Made by a program: the position numbers and the translations under genes. From Clostridia bacterium (lineage in GTDB: Bacteria > Bacillota_A > Clostridia > Oscillospirales > CAG-272), in the NCBI GenBank assembly GCA_017546745.1, contig JAFYRZ010000089.1, forward strand, positions 1-12,128: a stretch of DNA of 12,128 nucleotides. Direction: 5' to 3'. Below are positions 6,568 to 12,128 of the stretch, in pieces. A model generated the notes under the pieces. It had not been told where the DNA came from. It searched no databases and was given only the letters and a program-made list of their open reading frames with translations. The stretch's first letter is position 1. Every line of letters begins with the position of its first letter.

Positions 6568-8304
6568 TTACAAAAACTTACGCTTAATGCCCACGCTTAT
6601 ACCAAGTATAGCGATGGCAACGGGTACTGCGTAGATAAATACCGAGAACACGGTTTTTGCCGCGGGGGTAATTCCCTTGTTTATCTTTACCACCTCGGTC
6701 GCATCGGGAGAGTAGACCTTATTCTCGTAGTCGTACATTACGGTGGAGGCGAGCTGCTTACCGCCAAAGCTCTTGGAGTTCATGGAGCTGCCGCCAAGAT
6801 CGCTCGACGCAAAGATATCGGTTCTAACCATATTCTCAACCACCGCAGAGATAACGTCGTAGTTAGCGTACGCGGGGTTTCCGAGAAGCTCGTTCGAGAA
6901 GAAATCCTTGCTGTTAGCGCAGAAAACGTAGGAGTAGGTGTAGGTGGTCTCAACCGGGTCGAGCCTCTGCCTTGCAACGACTGCCGCAAGCGCCTTCGCT
7001 CCGGGGTCGGTCGCGGTGTAGGAATAGTCGTCCTTAGACTCGTTATACGCGTAGCCGATAGCGCCCGCGCTCGTCGAGATAAAGCTGTCGTACTGGCGCT
7101 TGGTCTCGCTCGAGCCCTGCTCCTGGATAGACGTGCTAAGTCCAAAGGAGCACTCGATATATCCCGAGTTGGTAACCACCATCTTGGGCGCGGATGCGCT
7201 CGAGGCGTAATTGCCGTAGATCGCGTTACCGTAGCTATCCTCCTCGGTCGAATAAACGCCGATGATATTCTCGCCCTGTGCGTCGTAGGAGTTGCCCTTA
7301 TCCTTTACCTGCGTATCGCTGAAGCTGAAGCCCCACTCCGCGAGGAATATCTTAAGGTTCTTCAAGGGGTTGAAGCTGTCGAGCTTGCCCTCCGCCACAG
7401 CGTCCTCGTAGCCCTCGTAATCGCGAAGATCGTAGCTTAAGGAGACCATAAGAGAGCCGTTGCCCTTTACGAGATAGTTATCTATCATTTCAAGCTCGGA
7501 CACGTATTTAAGAGAGCCGAGCTGGCTCTCGTCAAAGCCGAAATCTCTCGTGGGATTGTTGATTATAAGAAGCGCCGCATCGTCGGGCACCTTCGTTATG
7601 CTCTCGTCCGAGAGGTCGAGGGTCTTGATATAAAGACCGCGCTCGGAGAGAAGATCCGCGAAATATGCGTTCCTTACGCTCATCTCGCTCTCGGGAGCGT
7701 CAGGGTCGTAGTAGGACTCGCCGTGGCCGGTGATAAAGTAGGCGACCGGCTGGGTACGGCTGGTGAGCGACATAAGAATGGACGCGAGCCTGTATTCTCC
7801 GTTATATGACCAGAGCGCACCGCTTGAGTCAAGACCCCAGAAGGAGTTTGCCGAGGCAATTCTGTATCTGTCGCCAAAGGAGATTATAACGTCGCTCGCG
7901 GATATGGTCGAGAGCGATGTGGTCTTGTATCTTGCGAGTGCCGTGGGGTCGAGCGCGGCGTTCACCGTTTCGACCTTAACGTTGTCAAATTCCTTTTGAA
8001 GATTGAGAGCCATAAAATAGGTCGCTCTCATGACCGTAGAGCCGACGAGATTGTCGGGATCCGTGCAGAAGGTGATCTTTATTTCCTTTTCCTCGGGAAG
8101 CTCGTTTATAAACTCACATTCCTCGATCATTCTGTCGGTAAGCGAGTAAAGCCCCTCGGGGGTAAGGTCGAGATACACCGTGTTTTTAAGGCCGACCGCC
8201 GTAAGAAGGAGGTTAAGCCCGAATAAAAGGAGTACGGCAAAAACGCTTATCGCCGCGAAAAGACGCGTGCGTGCGCTCTTACCCTTAAATATTGAATTTT
8301 TCAT
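6568..8304 (-). CDS. GldG-like ABC transporter auxiliary protein (second copy)
   Basis: This 578-residue protein has a membrane helix near the N-terminus (about 14-37) and another near the C-terminus (about 552-573), followed by a basic tail (KRKFL). Between them is a large domain of the GldG / ABC_transp_aux kind, marked by VAYFITGHGES (187-197) and LIINNPTRDFG (246-256). The N-terminal part (YLDLTPEGLYSLTD, 44-57) is the usual GldG entry strand. In Bacteroidota GldG partners GldA and GldF in an ABC complex needed for gliding; in Clostridia the role is unknown. A topology with both ends inside and the domain outside is inferred. The gene starts 4 nt after the previous GldG-like gene, and its AGGTAA ribosome binding site includes that gene's TAA stop, so the two are probably translationally coupled and made in similar amounts. 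Confidence 0.9.
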   Translation of the reverse strand: MKNSIFKGKSARTRLFAAISVFAVLLLFGLNLLLTAVGLKNTVYLDLTPEGLYSLTDRMIEECEFINELPEEKEIKITFCTDPDNLVGSTVMRATYFMALNLQKEFDNVKVETVNAALDPTALARYKTTSLSTISASDVIISFGDRYRIASANSFWGLDSSGALWSYNGEYRLASILMSLTSRTQPVAYFITGHGESYYDPDAPESEMSVRNAYFADLLSERGLYIKTLDLSDESITKVPDDAALLIINNPTRDFGFDESQLGSLKYVSELEMIDNYLVKGNGSLMVSLSYDLRDYEGYEDAVAEGKLDSFNPLKNLKIFLAEWGFSFSDTQVKDKGNSYDAQGENIIGVYSTEEDSYGNAIYGNYASSASAPKMVVTNSGYIECSFGLSTSIQEQGSSETKRQYDSFISTSAGAIGYAYNESKDDYSYTATDPGAKALAAVVARQRLDPVETTYTYSYVFCANSKDFFSNELLGNPAYANYDVISAVVENMVRTDIFASSDLGGSSMNSKSFGGKQLASTVMYDYENKVYSPDATEVVKINKGITPAAKTVFSVFIYAVPVAIAILGISVGIKRKFL

Positions 8305-8308
8305 GGAC

Positions 8309-9892
8309 TTACCTGTTCTTTCTCTTTATGATAAGCACCGCACCGAGCACTGCGATAGCGGTGGGTATAAGCATAGCGATGGCGGTATATACGTTCGCAA
8401 CGCCCATAGTAAGACCCTCAAGCCTGCCGGTCGAGGAAACTATGCTGTTCGTTCCATAAGGGGGAGTATGCGAGCCGAAGATCTCGGCAAACACCGCGTA
8501 GACGAAATCCTTGTTGGAGTATCCCTCGGTAACGATAACGTCGTCTGCGGTAAGGAAGGTAGAGGAGCAAACGAAGATAGCTCCGTCACGACCGCCGTTG
8601 CCGCGTACGGCAGCACCTGCCGCGACCGTGTAGCCGCCCTCTCTGTCGGTAACGCTGCCGCCGACCTCGCATACGGAGGCCGCCGAGCTCTTAAGTATGG
8701 GGTATGCGGTTGCCCTTTCGCTCTCGGTAACGAGAAGCGAGGCACTCTCTCTTACGAGCACCTTGCCCGAGCCGTAGGTCTTGGCGATATTTGCGATCTT
8801 ACCCGCCGTATCGCCCTCTGCAAACTCCGCGATTATAGTAAAGCCGTCCGGCGAGATTGCGTTTTCTCTGTCTCTTACGATATCCCTTGCAATATAGCCG
8901 TCCACCTCGGTGGTAGAGATGCCGATGCCGTAACCCTCAAGGAAGGTCGTTAATTCGAGAATATTCTTTCTCGGCACGTACGGGTCAAAGGTAACGTAAA
9001 GATTTCCGCCGCCCGAGAGAAAGCTCTCAAGTCGCTCGATCTCGTCGCGCCTGCCCGAGCCCTCCTTCGCCTTACCGAAGTCGGAGGTGGGGTTGGATAC
9101 GAGAACGAGGTTTTTGGGGTTAGCCAGAAGCTCCGCCTCCTTTGCCGCGTCTATCGTGGAAAGGTCGATAAGCTCGATATTGTAGCCCGCGCAGGTAAGA
9201 AGCGCGGTAAGCGAGGACGACGAGGTCTCACCGTGACCGACGGTGATGTATGCCGTAGGATGCTCGTCCTGAAGCACCCAGCTCACCATAGCCGAGATTA
9301 TCTCCTCACCGTTATAAGAGGTAACGGTAAGGTCGCTCTTCAGGGTAAAGAAGCTCGAGAAGCCGTCTGCGGTATAATAGTCGGTAACGAGCTTAAAATT
9401 CTCGCCTCCCTCGCTCTTGTGAGTGAAGATGACCGAGGTCTCAAGAATTACCGCGTCGTCCATTCCCTCTCTCTTGGCATACTTGGTGATATCCACCGAG
9501 TTGCCCTTTGAGTCGACCTGGCGGTAAACGTTCAGGAATTCAAGCTCGATAAGGTCGGGATAGCGCTCGGCAAGATTTTCCGCGGTACGCAAAACGTACA
9601 TACCGGGATCGTGGACCTCAAGCTCGTCCCTTGCCATACAGAAGTTTATTACGACCTTTTCCATCTCTCCCGACTTTACCGCATCGTTAGCCTCGGAAAA
9701 GAGGATATCGGTAGAGCCGCTGACCGAAAGGTCTACCTCGGAGATCGGCGAGAAATACCAGCCGAAGCTCTGCGCCAGAGCGTAGATAACTACGTTCAAG
9801 GCTATAACCACCGCAAGCAGCATCGCGGTAAAGACTCCCGACGAGCCGTTACGCGAGCGAAGCGCCGCGGTCAATTTTTCAAATCTGTTCAT
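8309..9892 (-). CDS. GldG-like ABC transporter auxiliary protein (first copy)
   Basis: This 527-residue protein has the same layout as its downstream neighbour: a helix at about 20-42, a large middle domain, a helix at about 499-522 and a basic tail (KRKNR). Shared marks are TAYITVGHGET (213-223) and LVLVSNPTSDFG (262-273), while the rest is strongly diverged, so the pair is an old duplication or two subunit types and not a recent copy. The segment LESFLSGGGNLYVTFDP (288-304) is the glutamine-amidotransferase-like turn typical of GldG domains. GYSNKDFVYAVFAEIFG (457-473) near the C-terminus matches the conserved final helix before the membrane segment. It follows the permease gene by 28 nt with an AAAGGA site 9 nt before the ATG. 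It probably acts as an extracytoplasmic accessory subunit of the ABC complex; the substrate is unknown. Confidence 0.9.
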   Translation of the reverse strand: MNRFEKLTAALRSRNGSSGVFTAMLLAVVIALNVVIYALAQSFGWYFSPISEVDLSVSGSTDILFSEANDAVKSGEMEKVVINFCMARDELEVHDPGMYVLRTAENLAERYPDLIELEFLNVYRQVDSKGNSVDITKYAKREGMDDAVILETSVIFTHKSEGGENFKLVTDYYTADGFSSFFTLKSDLTVTSYNGEEIISAMVSWVLQDEHPTAYITVGHGETSSSSLTALLTCAGYNIELIDLSTIDAAKEAELLANPKNLVLVSNPTSDFGKAKEGSGRRDEIERLESFLSGGGNLYVTFDPYVPRKNILELTTFLEGYGIGISTTEVDGYIARDIVRDRENAISPDGFTIIAEFAEGDTAGKIANIAKTYGSGKVLVRESASLLVTESERATAYPILKSSAASVCEVGGSVTDREGGYTVAAGAAVRGNGGRDGAIFVCSSTFLTADDVIVTEGYSNKDFVYAVFAEIFGSHTPPYGTNSIVSSTGRLEGLTMGVANVYTAIAMLIPTAIAVLGAVLIIKRKNR

Positions 9893-9920
9893 ACAAAAAT
9901 CCTTTTATCTCTTTCTTTTA

Positions 9921-10628
9921 TCAGTTGTATCTGCGGCGATCGTAGATGCGCATAGTGAGATAAAGGAATACTGCCGCAACCGAGATATAGTAAACGAAGG
10001 ACGCAACGTCAAAAATTCCGTTGGTGAAGTTCTGGAATCTCGTGAAGATCGAGATCGCGTCAAAGACGAATCTTATAGCGTAATCCGAGGGGATAAGCGA
10101 GTTTATAAGTCCTATCGCGAGAAGCACGAGAATGATAGCGATGGTGCCGATAGCGGCAGAAAGCTGGTTCTCGGTAAGCGAGGAGACGAAAAGTCCTATC
10201 GCGATAAACACCGCGCCAACGAGAAGAAGCGCGATAAGGCTTCCGATAAGCGTTGCGATCTTTACCTGTGCGTAAGGAAGAAGCACGAGGAAGTAGAGCG
10301 AATTGAAAACGAGAGCGCCCGCGAAGATAACGTAGGACGCAAGGAACTTACCGATAACCATCGAGGGGATCGAAACGGGTGCGGTAAGAAGAAGCTGCTC
10401 GGTCTTAAGCTTGCGCTCCTCGCTAAAGGACTTCATCGTAAGAAGAGGAAGCACGATAGCCGAGAAAAGAAGCATAAGCAGGAAATAGGACGAGGTCGCG
10501 GAGGACATCGAATAAAGGGTGGTGTAGCAGAAAAGGATTCCGCCGACCGCGAGGAAAAGCACGAGGAAGACGTATCCGATAACACCGGTGAAATATGAAC
10601 GCATTTCTCTTTTAAATATTGCAAGCAT
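9921..10628 (-). CDS. ABC-2 type transporter permease, GldF-like
   Basis: This 235-residue protein is almost entirely membrane. Hydrophobic segments lie at about 15-36, 46-65, 94-118, 126-149, 155-178 and 207-227, the six helices usual for an ABC-2 permease. It begins with the amphipathic stretch MLAIFKREMRSYF. Between helices 2 and 3 the cytoplasmic loop SFSEERKLKTEQLLLTAP (67-84) is the conserved coupling segment of the GldF/NosY-type permeases, which contacts the ATPase. As a half transporter it would work as a dimer with two copies of the ATPase encoded 19 nt upstream. A GAGGT ribosome binding site 9 nt before the ATG supports the start. Whether it moves a substrate or transmits force to the GldG-like proteins cannot be told from sequence. 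Confidence 0.95.
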   Translation of the reverse strand: MLAIFKREMRSYFTGVIGYVFLVLFLAVGGILFCYTTLYSMSSATSSYFLLMLLFSAIVLPLLTMKSFSEERKLKTEQLLLTAPVSIPSMVIGKFLASYVIFAGALVFNSLYFLVLLPYAQVKIATLIGSLIALLLVGAVFIAIGLFVSSLTENQLSAAIGTIAIILVLLAIGLINSLIPSDYAIRFVFDAISIFTRFQNFTNGIFDVASFVYYISVAAVFLYLTMRIYDRRRYN

Positions 10629-10647
10629 TTTTAGTTACCTCACTTTC

Positions 10648-11619
10648 TTAGCGCGCCCTGCGGCGGGACCTTACCTCGGTAGGACGGTTAGCATCGTCTA
10701 CGAGGCGAATGAATACCGACTCAAGGTCGGAGTCCTCGGGGCTAAGACCGAATATCACGTAGTTTTTCTGCGCGCAAGCGGCAAAGACCGCCTTTCTGAC
10801 GTCTATATTCTTCTCGGTCTCGATAACGTAGGCAAGAGCCTCGCCGTCGCGCTCACCGGTCGCGGTTATAGACTTAACGCCGTTTATTGCGCCGATGGTG
10901 GAAAGAACGTCGCGCTGGTTGCCGCAAAGGTAGATGCGGTAGGAGTAGCCGCCCTTGATGGTTCTTGCTATCTCGTCCGTCCTTGCGTCCGCGATAATGC
11001 TTCCCTTGTTAAGGATTATAACTCTCTCGCACACAGCCTGCACCTCTGCAAGAATGTGGGTGGAGAGGATAACGGTATGATTCTCGGCCAGGGTCCTGAG
11101 AAGATTTCTTACCTCAAGTATCTGCTTGGGGTCAAGACCAACGGTCGGCTCGTCAAAGATTATTACCTTGGGGTCGCCGACGAGCGCCTGGGCAATACCG
11201 ACTCTCTGCTTATATCCCTTCGAGAGGTTCTTGATAAGACGGGACTTAACGTCGTAAATTCTCGTTACCGTCATTATCTCCTTAAGATGCTCCTCGCGAG
11301 AGAGGGTGCAGGACTTAAGCTCGAAGACGAAGTTAAGATACTCCTCGACCGTCATATCCGGGTATATCGGAGGCTGCTCGGGGAGGAAGCCTATGTATTT
11401 TTTCGCCTCGATCGGATCCTCGAGGATATTGATACCGTTGATATACGCCGCGCCCGACGTAGAGGAGAGGTATCCCGTAAGAATATTCATCGTCGTACTC
11501 TTTCCCGCGCCGTTAGGACCGAGAAGACCAACGATCTCCCCCTCGCCTATCTCAAAGCTGATTCCATTTACAGCGTAGTTAGTACCGTAACGCTTGACCA
11601 GATTTTCTACCTTGACCAT
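10648..11619 (-). CDS. ABC transporter ATP-binding protein, GldA/NatA-like
   Basis: This 323-residue protein is the ATPase that powers the adjoining permease on the cytoplasmic side of the membrane. It has a complete set of motifs: Walker A GPNGAGKST (34-42), Q-loop Q82 in PEQPPIYPD, signature LSKGYKQR (132-139, a common variant of LSGGQ in this subgroup), Walker B VIIFDEP (152-158) with catalytic E157, D-loop GLDP (161-164) and switch H188 in LSTHI. Residues after about 225 form a C-terminal extension with alternating strands and helices, as in GldA and other ABC-2 ATPases, ending in a very basic tail (RSRRRAR). It is first in the operon. The ATG at 11617-11619 is chosen because MVKVENLVKRYG matches the usual family start. 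Its only good Shine-Dalgarno, AAAGGA, is 27 nt away across a hairpin. Confidence 0.96.
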   Translation of the reverse strand: MVKVENLVKRYGTNYAVNGISFEIGEGEIVGLLGPNGAGKSTTMNILTGYLSSTSGAAYINGINILEDPIEAKKYIGFLPEQPPIYPDMTVEEYLNFVFELKSCTLSREEHLKEIMTVTRIYDVKSRLIKNLSKGYKQRVGIAQALVGDPKVIIFDEPTVGLDPKQILEVRNLLRTLAENHTVILSTHILAEVQAVCERVIILNKGSIIADARTDEIARTIKGGYSYRIYLCGNQRDVLSTIGAINGVKSITATGERDGEALAYVIETEKNIDVRKAVFAACAQKNYVIFGLSPEDSDLESVFIRLVDDANRPTEVRSRRRAR

Positions 11620-11630
11620 TTTTCGTATTT

Positions 11631-11652
11631 TCGGCAGATGCCGATTTCCTTT
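11631..11652 (-). promoter_or_regulatory. Distant ribosome binding site separated from the ABC ATPase start by a hairpin
   Basis: AAAGGA (11647-11652) lies 27 nt before the ATG, too far for normal use. In between, TCGGC and GCCGA (11631-11644) form a 5-bp stem with an ATCT loop. Folding it leaves about 13 unpaired nt. No better Shine-Dalgarno is nearer the ATG. Confidence 0.5.
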
Positions 11653-11661
11653 CGATTTTTT

Positions 11662-11676
11662 GGCGGCAGCACCGCC
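11662..11676 (-). promoter_or_regulatory. GC-rich hairpin in the ABC operon leader
   Basis: GGCGG pairs with CCGCC around a TGCTG loop. It is followed on the minus strand by AAAAAATCG and then the distant ribosome binding site. There is no T-run, so it is not an intrinsic terminator in this direction. It may stabilise or regulate the leader. Confidence 0.5.
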
Positions 11677-11720
11677 TTATTTAAAGAATAAATATTTACT
11701 TTTTTATAAAACTATCGCAT

Positions 11721-11729
11721 ATTATAACA
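11721..11729 (-). promoter_or_regulatory. Extended -10 promoter of the ABC operon
   Basis: The minus strand reads TGTTATAAT, a perfect TATAAT with the TGn extension. No good -35 is present at 16 to 18 nt (ATAAAT at 17). Transcription would begin near 11714, giving a leader of about 95 nt that holds two hairpins. Confidence 0.55.
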
Positions 11730-11859
11730 TATAAATATGAATAATTTATTAACAACAAATATGCAAAAGCAAACAAATTATAAAATATTGCTCTCTTTTT
11801 TGCATTTTTATCCATATTTTATGAAAAATTACTCGCCTTACCAATTTTGTCCGCCGCAC

Positions 11860-11888
11860 TTGACAAAAGCGCGGTTTGGTTGTATAAT
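11860..11888 (+). promoter_or_regulatory. Consensus sigma-A promoter of trpS
   Basis: A perfect TTGACA (11860-11865) and a perfect TATAAT (11883-11888) are 17 nt apart. Transcription should start near 11895, so the leader to the ATG is about 45 nt. Confidence 0.93.
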
Positions 11889-11907
11889 TGATTTATTGAT
11901 TTGACTT

Positions 11908-11925
11908 GCGAGGGGCGACCCTTGC
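11908..11925 (+). promoter_or_regulatory. Leader hairpin with GNRA loop before the trpS ribosome binding site
   Basis: GCGAGGG and CCCTTGC pair over 7 bp (one G-T) around a GCGA loop, 2 nt before GAAAGGA. The leader is too short for a T-box. It may be an insulating or stabilising stem. Confidence 0.45.
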
Positions 11926-11939
11926 CGAAAGGATAATAA

Positions 11940-12128
11940 ATGAACGGAGAAATGAAAACCGTTTTCTCGGGTGTACAGCCCTCGGGAAACCTCACGATAG
12001 GAAACTACCTCGGTGCGATAAAGAACTTTTCGCGCTTCAGCGAGGAATATAAGACCTTTTACTGCGTGGTAGACCTCCACGCGATCACCGTAAGACAGGT
12101 GCCTGCGGAGCTTCGCAGAAGGACCTAC
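11940..12128 (+). CDS. trpS: Tryptophan-tRNA ligase (partial, N-terminal 63 residues)
   Basis: The frame begins at the ATG at 11940-11942 and runs off the right edge after 63 codons. The enzyme charges tRNA-Trp with tryptophan in the cytoplasm, as a class I aminoacyl-tRNA synthetase. The segment [22 protein letters not shown] (given here in parts: [12 protein letters not shown] at 5-16 and [10 protein letters not shown] at 17-26) matches the TrpRS nucleotide-binding start, with TIGN as its HIGH-type motif. VVDLHAITV (43-51) is the next conserved strand, which helps form the tryptophan pocket. The AAAGGA site at 11928-11933 is 6 nt before the first ATG. A second ATG at 11952-11954 would match the Bacillus start MKT but lacks a well-spaced site, so four extra residues (MNGE) are probably made. 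It has its own strong promoter and diverges from the ABC operon, with no evident functional link. Confidence 0.97.
   Translation, partial: MNGEMKTVFSGVQPSGNLTIGNYLGAIKNFSRFSEEYKTFYCVVDLHAITVRQVPAELRRRTY

Larger units (their letters stand above)
11620..11939. other. 320-nt divergent intergenic region between the ABC operon and trpS
   Basis: No gene is seen here. The region holds the leader and promoter of the leftward ABC operon, a central AT-rich stretch of about 100 nt, and the promoter and leader of trpS. In the middle, ATGCAAAA (11761-11768) and TTTTGCAT (11798-11805) are 8-bp inverted arms 29 nt apart, between the two promoters. They could be a shared operator or chance in AT-rich DNA. 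Short frames here are not supported. Confidence 0.7.

Noticed and set aside
8180..8953. 257-codon plus-strand frame spanning two GldG-like genes
   Set aside because: It crosses the junction of two well-supported minus-strand genes and shows no domain or ribosome binding site.
10588..11691. 367-codon plus-strand frame opposite the ABC ATPase
   Set aside because: The minus-strand frame carries all ABC ATPase motifs, so this is its antisense shadow.
11889..11939. T-box riboswitch before trpS
   Set aside because: The leader of about 45 nt is far too short for a T-box stem I plus antiterminator.
11838..12080. 80-codon minus-strand frame over the trpS start
   Set aside because: It covers the consensus trpS promoter and the trpS coding start, and has no recognisable features.

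Overview
The window looks like part of a chromosome from an uncultured gut-type member of the Bacillota (class Clostridia). The signs are strong purine-rich Shine-Dalgarno sites, a perfect sigma-A promoter, a TrpRS start that resembles the Bacillus protein, AT-rich spacers between roughly half-GC genes, and an intergenic array of small hairpins joined by ATATCAC of a type I associate with such genomes. Taxonomy is an inference; there is no rRNA here. Seven complete genes and one partial gene lie on the minus strand, and one partial gene lies on the plus strand.

Right to left along the minus strand. At the far right, trpS (start only) reads rightward from a consensus promoter. It diverges from a five-gene minus-strand operon: an ABC ATPase of the GldA/NatA kind (10648-11619), a six-helix ABC-2 permease of the GldF kind (9921-10628), two tandem but diverged GldG-like proteins each with a membrane helix at both ends (8309-9892 and 6568-8304), and a 1017-residue membrane-anchored protein with DUF4340-like regions at both ends (3482-6535). 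The gaps are 4 to 32 nt, so the genes are probably co-transcribed and their products probably form one membrane complex. The ATPase and permease would be the motor and channel, and the GldG-like and DUF4340-like proteins would carry large domains outside the membrane. The cargo cannot be read from the sequence.

After a long GC-rich hairpin comes a separate transcription unit with its own extended -10 promoter, an inverted repeat over the -35 and a hairpin at the predicted 5' end. It encodes a 682-residue lipoprotein (1226-3274) whose layout resembles an extracytoplasmic trigger factor/FKBP foldase. A terminator-like hairpin follows, then a 5-unit hairpin array. Next come rnhA (ribonuclease HI, 565-1011) and, overlapping it through the ribosome binding site, the start of a membrane-anchored FKBP-like protein (1-556) that runs off the left edge.

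The main point of interest is the extended Gld-type ABC module with duplicated GldG and an unusually large double-DUF4340 protein, next to two candidate extracytoplasmic foldases. FKBP-like sequence patterns appear in three of the proteins. These fold assignments were made by eye and need profile or structure searches.
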